The notes below the pieces were generated by a model. It worked only from the letters and a program-made list of their open reading frames with translations, was not told the DNA's origin and did not search any database. DNA of 64,000 bases from Silurus meridionalis (taxonomy: Eukaryota > Chordata > Actinopteri > Siluriformes > Siluridae), in the NCBI RefSeq assembly GCF_014805685.1, contig NC_060904.1:14495811-14559810 (forward strand), read 5' to 3'. This document shows positions 25,801 to 37,800 of the stretch, one piece after another. A program made the translations under genes and the position numbers. Within the stretch, counting starts at the first letter, position 1. Every line of letters starts with the position of its first letter.

Positions 25801-28800
25801 AAGACAGGTATCCCTTTATCTCACAGAAACCAAAACAGCTGGGATGTGTTTCATGTATCAAGTATCATAAACGTCAACTGTACATGTCATGGGTTTACCA
25901 TTTAACTAAATAAAATATCAAGAAAATTTCATTTCCTTAAAGTGAATTCATGCAAAAAGACAATACACCTTTTTATATGAAAAAAGATTATAAATATTTT
26001 AATATACATTTCAAATACACAACATGCCGAGGTTTATTTAATATGAGACCAAAAAATGTGAAAAAATGTTAATACCTATGTATTTATTTATATTATTAAT
26101 ACCTGAAATTAAGATTAATTTTATAATTCAACAGCAAAAACCAATGAAACACACCAAAATCCTGTTCTGAGAGTCTTACCATTATTTGCTATGGGTAAAC
26201 CGTTCCAATACCAGTTGATCTCCACTTCAGGCTTCCCGGTGACCTCGCATGGAATATACGCTGTCTCGTTCACCAGGAACTCATAATATGTTTTATTTGA
26301 AACAAACTTTGGTGTCTCTAGCAGAAAAAAAAAAACAGAAAAGCAAATATTGGTATTGGCATTGGTAAATACTGGCATTATATCAGGATATGTGATGTGA
26401 AATTTATAGGATTTTATCTTTATACAATTGAGTGAACAGAGAGTAAATGCTATGTTCAAATTAAAGTCAGAACTTGGATTTCTTACTATTTGCCACGTTC
26501 GAGCTAAAAAGCATAAACAAAAACATGGCCTTCTTTTATTAGCAATGATCCAACCAAGTGGATTTCTCTTCAATACAGTAAACTTTAAAGTCAGTGTTAT
26601 GGATTTCACAAACTATTACATACGCATGTTGATTGGTCTAAAGCAAATACTAGTATATTAGTACACTCATTGAAATTTTTAAAACTGCTCATTCTAGGAG
26701 CTGTTGCTAAACCTGGGGTTGAGACTATCCCAAATTTTGGGTAGAATTATATAGGTGTTATGGTTTGTTTTTTTCAAGATAAGTTTTAGTGTTTTTTTAA
26801 TGGAGGATAATCGTTTGTTTATGCTAACAAGACACATTCATTACAGGTTAAAAAGGTATAGATTGTGTATTTTTATACTCTGTCATAGGGTATAATTTTT
26901 AATGTAAAAGAACCACCAATTCTTCCACTGAAAGTATTTCAGTATGAAATCTTAACAAAAAACTAAGCAGATACTATAAATACACTTTTCAAAAGGTAAG
27001 AAAAAGTGGTAAATTCCTCATAAATGGGCTATAAATAAAAAAGAAAAATGACTATTCTAAGCAAAAATAAATGACAGATTTCTACCTTCGATATAAATGC
27101 AAAAGGAAATGTATAATATCTTTGTATATCATCTCACAAGTTTAATTCATAAATCATTTTTTTGTTCCAAAAGCCCTAGGTAGTTATTAAATAATGCAAT
27201 AAAATATGTCTATGTTACATTGTTAGTATATATTAACTGTATGTAATATCAGTGTTACAAAGGATTATAAAATTAAAAAATGTGTTTACCATAGACATAT
27301 ATGTGGATGGATTCCTCCTGTTCATCGCCATCAAAATCGCAAATGCATGTGTACTTTCCAGTGTCTTCATGCTGGACGTTCTTCAAGGTCAGCCGACTCT
27401 TTTCTTCATCACTTTCTATATTGTCTTCAATATCTTCTCCATCCTTCTGCCATTTGAACGTTGTAGCTTTATTGGCTGCAGATCAAATGGATTTAATGGA
27501 GAGGATTTTATGAACAGAATAATTTAATCCTTTGTCTAATCATCAAAATAGATGGATGGATTCTATGTGGATGTAAACTTCTTATGACAAGATATTACAT
27601 GTAAGGTTGAAAATTCATATGCTGTAGTCTCAGTGAAATTTTATTACAATGATAAGCCAAATTACTAATATTTGACCCTCACAATTAGAGGATTTGGTGG
27701 ATAAAAAAGGACCTCCAAGAGATTGATATTCACAACCAGTGTCCTGTCAGAATTCGCACTTAACTAGTAATATTTAAATTTAATATTGTTTGATTAAAGT
27801 GATATAATCTATCATGTAAAGAATAAAACACTTCAGATAAATAGGCCCACATTATTGACTCTCGTCCTGTACCCCATGCCTTATCAACTTGTCAATGAAT
27901 ACAATTTTGAGTTATTACAGTTCATGCTTCATTACTTCACTAGCATCACTTTCCTCCATTTAACTGTCATGTTCCTGAGAAATCAGAACATTTTCAATTT
28001 GGAACGTTTAAAGTCCCAACTTTAACTTTTACTGCTACAGTACAATTATTAAAGTACATTGGAGACTCATTGCCGAAATATTACATGTTTACAGATAATT
28101 ATTTATTCTTTTTTATATTGTCTTACATAATTGCGTGTTGTTTGCCATACATGTTGCTGTGGATTAGTGTCATTATTACATAGCAATTCAAAAGTGATTT
28201 GAATCAAAGTCAGATCTGCTGTTATAGAAATTCTGACCAATCAGAATTAAGAATTCATATTTCTACAACTGAACAGTTAAGGGTGGTGGTGCAGATAACT
28301 GATAAGTGTTGGTGCAGGTATTTGAAATCACAACCTACTAATCAGTAGGCTAAAATCTTAACCACTCAGCTGCCACTTCTGTCACAGATTAGATAAAACA
28401 GCCAGATTTAAAACTTATTTTGCAAATGTCTATACACAATAGCTGACTGAGGGACAGTTTTAGAAACACTCAGATTTTAGACACTCAACAAAGCATTGTT
28501 AAAAAAACATATTTCTGTTGATAGTTTGCACTTCAAAGACTATTAACTTTCTCCCTTATTTAGCCAGATGATCTTCTTCAGATGCACTTTTTTAGATGGT
28601 CCAATTCACATTTTAGCTCTTTATTAGATCATCTAAAGACTAAGAATTATCCATAGGTCATTACATTTTCTAAAAGATAATCATTTGACATGCTTATAAT
28701 TGATATGCTGGTTCATGACTGCTTGTGGAGTGTCTAAAGCAGTCTAATAAAATAAAAGGTTACGCAAGAGTTAATCTCAACATGTCATTGCTAACAGAAA

Positions 28801-29507
28801 ACCTAGAGCAAATGCACACTTACTTTTGCAGAACAACAGCTGTTCGCTTCCCACCTCAATATCTTTGTTCGTGGCATGGAGTTCCACTTTGGGTGCTTCT
28901 GTTGTGGCATCTGATAAAAACGGGAAATGTTATCAGTAATCATTTGGGAGGTCGTGATATGGTTTTGATTGAAGTTTACAAAGGGAAAGAAGACTGCATG
29001 GTCAGAAAGTGCACATGAGGTAATATACAGTATTACAACTAAAATTAGCAGTAAGATGTTATTGCATGGTATAAGAAGTCAGTGGCTTTTTGTAGTCACG
29101 GATTTCCTTTCCTGTGGCTGCTTGTAGTAAAAGACTTCCTTTATTTCACAATTTCTTCCTGTACAGTGAAACTCAATAAGCCATGTCAAAGATGTCAATT
29201 CTTCTATTATATGGTAATTTAGGAAAATGGTACAGTTTTTTTATAATTAATAATAATAATCATCATCATAATAATCATAATAATCATAATAATAATGTTT
29301 GCATTTTTTTAAGAAAAATCCAAAGAACATGCAATTATTAAATAAACATAAAAATTATATTTGCATGACAAATTAAAAAAAAAAAAGATATATGTTATAT
29401 AGAACTACATTTCAAAAATTCCTTAAGAAATGTAAAAAGCTGCTCTTACCTGTCACTGTGGAAAACACGTAGAAAAAGAGTGTTATTATGACCGTGGACG
29501 TGGCCAT
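19826..29507 (-). CDS. ncam: NCAM-family cell adhesion molecule with four Ig and two FN3 domains
   Basis: Exons, 5' to 3' on the minus strand: 29507-29450 (signal peptide MATSTVIITLFFYVFSTVT), 28910-28824, 27475-27290, 26317-26180, 25702-25559, 25470-25353, 25022-24868, 24547-24420, 23922-23790, 23563-23396, 23135-23016, 22556-22429 and 22208-22046, then a membrane exon in copy B (20957-20761) or copy A (20022-19826). All phases agree and either version gives 640 residues. Ig1 about 20-110, Ig2 111-204, Ig3 205-295, Ig4 296-382, FN3 383-575, membrane span about 583-605. The Ig2 motif SLQITNIQ..GTYVCEG and the FN3-2 start REPDIPTL followed by GGSAVTHYIVRYRK are NCAM hallmarks. The juxtamembrane VDAMCCYTNHCGIL matches the palmitoylated cysteine region of NCAMs. 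NCAM1 and NCAM2 have five Ig domains and long tails; this gene has four and a tail of about 35 residues. Confidence 0.85.
19838..20773. repeat. Tandem duplication unit A (carries the NCAM-like terminal exon)
   Basis: About 935 bases repeated head-to-tail as unit B (20774-21708). The two differ only in an A-run (17 versus 13) and a C-run (ccc versus cc). The edges share GTTA. Unit A holds membrane exon 20022-19826, ending EEGVFNNTL with its stop in unique sequence, and the left part of a Tc1-like element (20276-20773). Confidence 0.92.
20774..21708. repeat. Tandem duplication unit B (second NCAM-like terminal exon)
   Basis: Second copy of the unit, lying nearest to the upstream FN3 exons. Its membrane exon 20957-20761 has the same acceptor and membrane span. 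One fewer C shifts the frame near the end, so the tail reads EEACLTLLC. The last codons and stop come from the antisense end of the Tc1-like element in unit A. Confidence 0.92.
21207..21861 (+). mobile_element. Internally deleted Tc1-like element
   Basis: Ends are inverted: the left begins tacagttggcctatgaaatatttggac and the right ends gtccaaatatttctggatctaactgta (each a near-match of the other's complement). Inside are decayed transposase blocks reading TKINLYQNNWKKYGEG, QYKWTMTQN in a shifted frame, and AVIASKGFSTK followed by a stop. It is about half of full Tc1 length. A left fragment of the same element occurs in unit A at 20276-20773. Confidence 0.75.
22755..22757 (-). other. Candidate 3-base micro-exon AGG in the NCAM-like gene
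   Basis: On the minus strand, ccaacag|agg|gtgagtc lies between the last FN3-1 exon and the first FN3-2 exon. Mammalian NCAM1 has its alternatively spliced AAG micro-exon in the same intron. At this phase-1 junction the insertion would turn Arg into Gln-Gly, as the mammalian AAG does. The donor is strong, the acceptor tract weak. This is inference until transcript data are seen. Confidence 0.35.
28265..28385 (+). repeat. Degenerate tRNA-type SINE-like fragment
   Basis: The string 'taaccactcagctgccact', preceded by 'ggtatttgaaatcacaacc', resembles the degenerate B-box and 'ctgccactg' block of common fish SINEs. It lies in intron 2 of the NCAM-like gene. A better-preserved relative is at 42965-43180. 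Confidence 0.4.
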
Positions 29508-29830
29508 GGTTCTGGAGAGCTGGTGAACTTGTTTCCAAAAAATTCATAAACCTCCTCCATGTGCAACTGTTTTTATACACTGCGACGAGGCTCATGACGG
29601 AAACACACCGGAAAATCGTTATCTCTGAAAAATCTTTCGCCGGCATTTGCACGTCCTGGATGCTTTTACTGCAATTCTCTGCCGACAAGGAGGAGGATGA
29701 GGGAGGGAAAGAAGGCGCCCTACCCTGACAGGCGCCGGAGCTGCTGCGTCTTTCGTCCTGAGTGCGCCGGATGGCACGAGGACAGCACTCTCCTGAGACC
29801 TCTCCTCATGGAGGAATGCGTACATCATGG
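29508..29830 (-). promoter_or_regulatory. CpG-rich 5' region of the NCAM-like gene
   Basis: A GC- and CpG-rich patch upstream of the start codon in otherwise AT-rich DNA, for example 'aggcgccggagctgctgcg' and 'gagtgcgccggatgg'. It probably holds the promoter and 5' untranslated exon. No TATA box is obvious. Confidence 0.45.
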
Positions 29831-30039
29831 TACATTTTATTAAGGAGAAGTGCACGTAGATCATTACACCCAAAAAAAAAAAAAAAAAGATAAAAAATCT
29901 TAAATATTTTCAATGTTTTACCAAGTTGTAAAAATGTAAATTTCCTGATTTACATGTACGAATTTCCAGATTATTTATTTGGTTTATCATCATCCAAAAT
30001 AGAAAAAAATTCCATCTGAATATATTCAAGACTGGAATA

Positions 30040-30310
30040 TATTCAAGGCAGGCCATGCATTTTGTACCTAGATCCCCTACCTGTATCCATCCCTTTTTAT
30101 ATCACACTTATGACAATAATATTATATCAATATTATACAGAAACGCAGCATAACAGAGCGCTGCATCACAAACAAGTATCTAATGCAGCGAGAATGAAAG
30201 GCATTACTACAATAAGAAACTCAATAAACACATTTCAACAAGTCTCCTTTCACTGCAGCCACTGCGGCCCTCATACATCTGTAGCAGAACCATCAGCAAT
30301 AATCTTAAAA
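30040..30310 (+). repeat. hAT-like non-autonomous repeat, copy 2
   Basis: Shares 'tgcagcgagaatgaaagg', 'cattacta' and 'caagtctcctttcactgcag' with 18311-18600, in the same orientation. No coding capacity. Confidence 0.5.
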
Positions 30311-31410
30311 AAATTCCAAGCATTTTTGTGCATTTTTTTCCAGCAATTACTGGTTGCTTTTGGGATTTGAAATTAAGACAAATTGTCTGTTTTTTGTGTA
30401 ATGGCTACAGAAAAGATCATACAAAAGTATAAATAGGTCATGAAAAAGATTTACTCTCTTGATCCCCTTTTGGCTGACCGGTCAAAAGATTCTCACGTAA
30501 GTATATCTGTGTTTAAGTTAATTTCTTCTCCTCTGTCAACCACTGTGGAATGAAATAACAGCTATTGAATCAACACAAATATATTTGAACTTGTGCAGAT
30601 TGCTACAGATCCGGTTTGTAAGCTCTGACTAGTGCCCTCAATTACCGTCCAATTAAAAGACATACAAATGCTGATGTTACTGTGTGCCTGCCTCAATGCT
30701 GTCAACTCGAAATCTGATTTGGTAAAGCAGCAGCCATCAAGCAGCATGAAAAAAGCATTTTTGAAGGCTTTAACATCAGATACCTTTGACCCTAGCAACA
30801 TGTGATGAACACAAATTACTATGGCCACATTCTGAAATGTAAAACAAAGATTTCTCAGAAAAGTAGAGCATATCATATTAGCAAACTGGGAATAAATATA
30901 TAATGGGATGTTCAACAAGCTCATACACGTGTTATGGTCAGTTGTCTAAATACATATCAAATACAGCAGTTTTTTTGTTTTCAAGCATCTATACATAGAG
31001 GTCCGTTTGCACTAGGTAGAAAAGAAACTAATATTGTAAATGGTTTATTATTGAATAATTCTGACTATATTCTCATTACATATCACCAACATTTAAGTGA
31101 GCAGAAGTCAAACAAATTCAAAGATAATAAAAAAAAAATTAAATGCATTATGTTTTTTCTTTTCAAACATTTTTTTTTTGCTAAGAACTTATCCAAGGAA
31201 CACTGGGTGGGAGGTGGGAATATATATCATGGACAAGATGCTGGTCTATCTCAGGGCATCATTTACACACATCCATGTACAGTACTACCTCAGAGATTTA
31301 ATACATCCAATCAATCTATCAGAATGTTTATGTGAGGAAACCAATGTTATTTATTAATATATTACAGTGAAATGTTTGACATGGTTCATGGTTTTTGTTT
31401 GTTTTTTGCT
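30311..31410. other. Intergenic, no gene seen
   Basis: AT-rich sequence upstream of the NCAM-like gene. The open frames here are short, lack splice context and show no known motif. Confidence 0.45.
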
Positions 31411-31628
31411 GTCACCCAAATGAGGATGGGTTCCCCTTTTGAGTCTGGTTCCTCTCAAGGTTTCTTTCTCATTACATCTAAGGGAGTTTTTCCTTGCCAC
31501 AGTCACCATGGCTGCTCATCAGGGATAAATACACATCGTTCACCTTTACTGTTGATTTCTGTAAAGCTGCTTTAAAACAATGTCTGTTGTTAAAAGCGCT
31601 ATACAAATAAACTTGACTTGACTTGACT
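31411..31628 (-). repeat. L2-type tail repeat
   Basis: Ends (in + orientation) with 'agcgctatacaaataaactt' and then gacttgacttgact. The complementary copy at 42249-42470 begins with tcaagtcaagtcaag. The short terminal direct repeat after 'gcgctatacaaat' is typical of L2-type tails. It is well preserved. Confidence 0.7.
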
Positions 31629-31975
31629 GTTTAGGTTCAGTAAGCATAACTGATTGCTATTCACAATGGTAGATTTCTACACTACTTAATTCTTGCAATG
31701 GTTATTACTAGCCCCTAGCTCCAGGGTCCCTAGTTCAAGCCTTAACTCAGTTTTCTTTGTTTTTCTTGGTTTCTTCTCACCTCCTAAAAAAAACACATGG
31801 GTCAGTATGCAGTGTAAGCAATTTTTTTAGAAGGCCTATTTCATAGATTGTAAGTTCAAGTCAGCATTACTCCCTAAATTCCACCATGAATCCACTTTCA
31901 AAAAATGGTGTTTGAATTAAAACAGCGCAAAATGTTCTATTTAAACGAGTCTTTTATATAAAAGTGATTCAAGTA

Positions 31976-32200
31976 TTATGTAAGTGCTGTGGGTTTAATC
32001 CAGCTCTTGTGTTTCTCTATGTGTGATCTTTTGCACGTTCTCCCAATGTCTATAAAGGCTTCCTCCTCTAAATCTCTCTCTTTTACTTTCCAAAAAAAAA
32101 AAGCCAAGTGGATTGTCAATGCTAAAGTGATCCCATGGGTGTGATAGTGTGCACTGCGAGAAACCAGCATTCAATTAAAGATGAATAAATAAATAGATGA
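31976..32200 (+). repeat. Degenerate interspersed repeat
   Basis: The order 'gtgggtttaatccagctc', 'ttttgcacgttctcccaatg', 'aaagtgatcccatgggtgtg' and 'gatgaataaataaatagatg' follows a very common fish repeat found near minisatellites. Related fragments occur at 15238-15430 and 38925-39120. Confidence 0.45.
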
Positions 32201-32327
32201 ACTCAGCATGAAACCGGCTTGCATGATAAATATAGCGCGATGCTGTTGTAAGCCAACAGAGATTGAAGCATCAGGGTGCCAAGGACCTGTCATTTTTTTA
32301 TCATATCAATAGCTCCTTGTTCCTTCT

Positions 32328-33803
32328 AGTGAAAAATCCTTTGTTTACTACATGACTTGCAAAAAAAACTTTTATCGACTGTACTGTTACGTAAAAGGAT
32401 GTCTATAACAGGAGGAGGCTCCAGTAAGGCCATCATGGACGTGTGTACTAGTCTACTGTATAAATGAATATTCTCCTGTGTACACGTGCACATGCATATG
32501 TAGTCACGTACTCTAGTAAATAGCAGGATAGGATTTTAGTAAACAGCCCATGGGATATTTTTGGAATTTCTAATTGTTTCACTCACCTTCTCTGGCTGAG
32601 AACAATAACCGATGAGTTGCGTGTCAAACACAATGTGTCATTGTGTTGTGCCCATCCTCATGGGAGCCAAGTAAGCATTTGTGTGTTGATCTGGAACACT
32701 TTCATAAAGTGTCAGCATTTCAATTGATCGGCTATATTTGGCTTTAATTTAAAACTTGGAGTTTTTTTTCTCATGATTACACTCAGTTTTCAGTTTATAT
32801 TCATTAGAAATGTATTTGTTCTCGTTTCACTAGAAGCACAACACATATTAGTACTGTATACGACCTAATAAACTAGACTGTATTTATTTATTTCCATAAA
32901 ATGCTTAGCACTTATAAAACAAAAGTTTTAAAGGTTTTAATCTATGCGAATGCAGCGGTAATAAACATTTCCTTTTAAATGCACAGTATTTTATAGTTGA
33001 AACAAATAAATACATGAAAGCAAGACACTGTAAAATCCTGTGTGAAATAGCAATCAGCAAGAAAAAAAAAAAAAACAATCATGCACACTTCAAATCTTTT
33101 TTTGCTAAAACAAATGAGACAAGATGCATGTTTTTAGAGCACATTTTAAGAGTTTATCAGTGTAGCACATCGTGACATGACATATGTTTTAAAATATAAA
33201 TTATTTATAAATAGAATATAAATTAATTGGCCTCATGAAACCATAACACATTCTTTCGTAGCCCTTTCGTGTTCAATACCTTTTCACAATAAGATATATA
33301 CATATATGCTTTGTAAGTCTATCAGGACCAAGTCATGAAAACCATACAGAAACTGTGCTCAATCTATTCAATCTATTGAAGATTAATCAGAATCAAGTCA
33401 CCGATGGCAGATATAGGTCTATTTAAATCATTTATATAGATATAAATTATAAAAACATTATCGAAAATATAATTAATTCGTTTTTATCGATTTGTTGGTT
33501 GGTATATCACATTAAAGATGTGATAAATCCTGTGAGAAAAAAAATTCCAAAATGATTTTTAGTTTCATCCCTCGCAAAAATTTGCCATTTTAAAACAGAT
33601 ATGTATAATTTTTATAATCACTGTCTAATAAAAAAAGCATGAATATAAACTCACCAGCCACTATATTAGGAACCTATCAACATCTGCTTATTCATGCAAT
33701 CATGTGGCAGCAGTGCAATGTACAGTATATAATCACACAGATACAGGTCAAGAGCTTCATTTAATGTTTACATCATACACCATAATGAGAAATTATTCCT
33801 TGA
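32328..33803. repeat. 1.48 kb tandem duplication, unit 1
   Basis: Repeated head-to-tail at 33804-35287. Differences are few: homopolymer lengths (for example gcaaaaaaaac versus gcaaaaac), a ccccc insertion before tttttaaatg, and scattered single substitutions. Neither unit contains a recognisable gene. Confidence 0.92.
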
Positions 33804-35287
33804 AGTGAAAAATCCTTTGTTTACTACATGACTTGCAAAAACTTTTATCGACTGTACTGTTACGTAAAAGGATGTCTATAACAGGAGGAGGCTCCAGTAA
33901 GGCCATCATGGACGTGTGTACTAGTCTACTGTATAAATGAATATTCTCCTGTGTACACGTGCACATGCATATGTAGTCACGTACTCTAGTAAATAGCAGG
34001 ATAGGATTTTAGTAAACAGCCCATGGGATATTTTTGGAATTTCTAATTGTTTCACTCACCTTCTCTGGCTGAGAACAATAACCGATGAGTTGCGTGTCAA
34101 ACACAATGTGTCATTGTGTTGTGCCCATCCTCATGGGAGCCAAGTAAGCATTTGTGTGCTGATCTGGAACACTTTCATAAAGTGTCAGCATTTCAATTGA
34201 TCGGCTATATTTGGCTTTAATTTAAAACTTGGAGTTTTTCTTTTCTCATGATTACACTCAGTTTTCAGTTTATATTCATTAGAAATGTATTTGTTCTCGT
34301 TTCACTAGAAGCACAACACATATTAGTACTGTATACGACCTAATAAACTAGACTGTATTTATTTATTTCCATAAAATGCTTAGCACTTATAAAACAAAAG
34401 TTTTAAAGGTTTTAATCTATGCGAATGCAGCGGTAATAAACATTTCCCCCCTTTTTAAATGCACAGTATTTTATAGTTGAAACAAATAAATACATGAAAG
34501 CAAGACACTGTAAAATCCTGTGTGAAATAGCAATCAGCAAGAAAAAAAGAAAAAAAAACAATCATGCACACTTCAAATCTTTTTTTGCCAAAACAAATGA
34601 GACAAGATGCATGTTTTTAGAGCACATTTTAAGAGTTTATCAGTGTAGCACATCGTGACATGACATATGTTTTAAAATATAAATTATTTATAAATAGAAT
34701 ATAATTAATTGGCCTCATGAAACCATAACACATTCTTTCGTAGCCCTTTCGTGTTCAATACCTTTTCACAATAAGATATATACATATATGGTTTGTAAGT
34801 CTATCAGGACCAAGTCATGAAAATCATACAGAAACTGTGCTCAATCTATTCAATCTATTGAAGATTAATCAGAATCAAGTCACCGATGGCAGATATAGGT
34901 CTATTTAAATCATTTATATAGATATAAATTATAAAAACATTATCGAAAATATAATTAATTCGTTTTTATCGATTTGTTGGTTGGTATATCACATTAAAGA
35001 TGTGATAAATCCTGTGAGAAAAAAAATTCCAAAATGATTTTTAGTTTCATCCCTCGCAAAAATTTGCCATTTTAAAACAGATATGTATAATTTTTATAAT
35101 CACTGTCTAATAAAAAAAGCATGAATATAAACTCACCAGCCACTATATTAGGAACCTATCAACATCTGCTTATTCATGCAATCATGTGGCAGCAGTGCAA
35201 TGTACAGTATATAATCACACAGATACAGGTCAAGAGCTTCATTTAATGTTTACATCATACACCATAATGAGAAATTATTCCTTGAAG
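33804..35287. repeat. 1.48 kb tandem duplication, unit 2
   Basis: Second copy of 32328-33803, with roughly 99% identity by eye. The right junction is 'attccttgaag' running into unique sequence. No coding exon is seen. Confidence 0.92.
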
Positions 35288-35795
35288 ATTGGAAATACAT
35301 CACCTTATTTTGTCCAGTATTAGCTTTTCTGGTTTCATTGACCCAATGTAGTAACAGAGTCTTGTTCTTTTCTGATAGGAGTGGGGCATGATGTGGCCTC
35401 CTGATGTTGCAGCTGATCCACCTTAAGGTTATATGCATTCTGAAGAGATTTCCACATGTACGTAATTTACTGCTCTCCATGAATCTTATCACCTTAATTC
35501 CACTCAGTCTTGCCAATACCCTGCATACAGTCTTCTGTTTCTTAAGCTATATTACAGTATTACAAAATATCATAAGGCTACATTAGATGAACAAATTTTT
35601 CTAGCTGTAGTCCACAGAAAATTATGCAGATTATGCAAATTTGCTTAGGTACTATAGTCACATTGTGCAGGATAAGGTTTCTAATTGACCAGTTCCAGCA
35701 CTTTTCACCCTGGTAACAAAGCAAAGCAAAACAAAACTGCAGATATGACAGAGAGTAGTTAGTACAGGCACTTCCATTTGTGGGTCAGTTTATTT

Positions 35796-35965
35796 AATTC
35801 AATTCAGCTTTATCTAGAGTTCTTATCACAAGTAAACATTGCCACGGCAAGCTCAATTTAATATTTTGATCTCTTATGAGAAGTGACAATGGTGAGCGAA
35901 ACCTCCTTGAGATGACATGAGGAAAAATGATTAAAAGGAAATTTGAATGCAAATCCATCCTCTGA
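35796..35965 (+). repeat. Worn L2-type tail repeat
   Basis: The blocks 'attcaattcagctttat', 'aacattgccacggcaagctc', 'acctccttgagatgacatg' and 'aggaaaaatg' follow, with many changes, the repeat at 42249-42470. Confidence 0.4.
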
Positions 35966-36929
35966 TAAGTGACAACAGATACTGAGTTAAATAAATCATT
36001 ACTCTTTTACATTTGAATACTGAACTAAGCTTGTTGTGCAAAGATTTTTAGTAAATGCACACTGTGAGTAAAAAACCTCTGAGGTAAAAAAAAACTGTGC
36101 TAGCTGTCAATAATGATTAATGCATAATGAATTAAACACATTCAGGGGGTGTGTCCATTTTTGAGCAATACATTTTGCAAATTGCACAAGAGCAATTTTT
36201 TTGCAGTGGGTTTTGAGATATTGGCAAATGAAGATTCTGCAATTCTGAACAATGCCTAAAAAAAAATGCTGCCACATGCTGAAATATATTATGGGCATTT
36301 AAAGAAATTTGATATGACACAATACAGGTCCAGTTAGGCAGCATGATGTGGACTGTATCAGAGCACGTCCACAGATGTCCGTTCACTGTATTGGTAAAGC
36401 AAAACACTATAAGTGTAAGACAACCACTTGAGTCCAATTTAAGCAGTTTGAAATTCCAGTAAACACATCATTTTGTGCAGGAACCGTGCATTCTTCAGAA
36501 GCTCAGTTCAGGGTAATCTCGACCTAATTTTACCAAAATTATGTCTACAATGAGCACTGTATATTCCTCAAGATAAATACTTTTGATTTATATGTATGCT
36601 GTTTTTAAAATTATATGCCAGACCTACTGAGAAGTCATCTGTCCAATCTTTTTTTAATTAACTCTAGATCAAGATTAATACGAGGGAAACTGCATTCTAA
36701 ATAAGCGCCATCACATGCTTTTTGGATTCATGCATTGGTAATCTGCTTATTAGTTGTCAGGTGAAAACCAAATCTTTGACCATTGTCTCTGTAAATGATG
36801 CCAATAAAAAAATTATTATTCTGCCACTTTTTTTACACTGCCAAAAGCCAATTTTGCCTCAAAAACCACAACAAGGCAAGCTTTCGCTGAAGCTTATCTG
36901 TTTCCGTTGCAATACAATCTCATCTTGAG

Positions 36930-37215
36930 ACAAGCTCTTCGCACTTTCCTTGCAGCACATTAGTTCTTTAATTAGACCTGCCACCCAGCTGGAGCCCTAT
37001 GCAATTTTCGGCCGTGTCCAAAGTGCCGCCACACCACCGAGCCTGTCCAACACTTCCATCCCGATAGCGTATCAATTCCAGAGGCCCTAATGGTCTGCCT
37101 GGTCACTAGGGATGCAGTCCACCCATTGAGGGCTTCGTATCACAGTGCTTATCAACTCGCTCATTTTCTTTCATTATGAGGAGCGTGCACTTTCAAAGCA
37201 TTGCAATGGGAGAAA
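36930..37215. other. GC-richer unique island, possible conserved non-coding element
   Basis: About 280 bases that stand out from the AT-rich surroundings and match no repeat in the window, for example 'ctggagccctatgcaattttc' in part and 'gcgtatcaattccagagg'. No long open frame or splice-bounded exon is seen. The function is unknown. Confidence 0.3.
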
Positions 37216-37288
37216 CCTCTATAAGGTTGCTTTGATTTTATATTCGTTTTGTTTTGTTTATTTCCAGTATTTTTATTTGTGAATTGTG

Positions 37289-37326
37289 ACTTTCTTTCTT
37301 TCTTTCTTCCTTTCTTTCTTTTCTTT
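37289..37326 (+). repeat. (TTTC)n microsatellite
   Basis: About nine imperfect TTTC units. Confidence 0.85.
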
Positions 37327-37379
37327 ATTTCTCATATACAATGTAAGAAGCGGTACACTATAAGGGCAAAAGTTTCATA

Positions 37380-37800
37380 TTCTGAACATCCATCACTCTT
37401 TTGGGAAGATGTTCCACTAGAGTTCGGAGTGTGCTTGTGGAGATGGGCTCATTCAGCCAAAAATGCATTAGTAAAGTATTAAGTATTAGTAAAGATGTAC
37501 TGAGGCCTAAGGTGCAGTCAATGTTCACATTAATTCCAAAGGTGCTCAACAGGGTTGAGATTAATGGTCTATAGAAGGCCAATCAAGATGTTCCATTCAA
37601 ACCTATGTATAGCATACCTTCAAGGAGCTGGCTTTGTGCATGAGGGCATTTTTCATGCTAATAAAGGGTAATGTTTATTTCTATCACATCCTAAGCAATG
37701 TGTGTGCCTTCAACTTGTGGTTACAGTTTGGGGAAGAACCACAAATGGCTGGAAAAGTCAGGTGTCCCAATACTTTTGTTCATACACTGTATATGAGAAA
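37380..37800 (-). mobile_element. Decayed Tc1/mariner-like element
   Basis: Reverse-orientation relative of 613-1574 and 63210-63595. It holds 'attcagccaaaaatgcatta', 'ccaaaggtgctcaacaggg' and the terminal block 'ggtgtcccaatacttttgt' followed by 'catacactgtatatgag'. The transposase frame is lost. Confidence 0.6.

Noticed and set aside
27252..27527. Plus-strand open frames over an NCAM-like Ig exon
   Set aside because: Antisense shadow of the minus-strand Ig1 exon (27475-27290), which has matching splice sites and phase.
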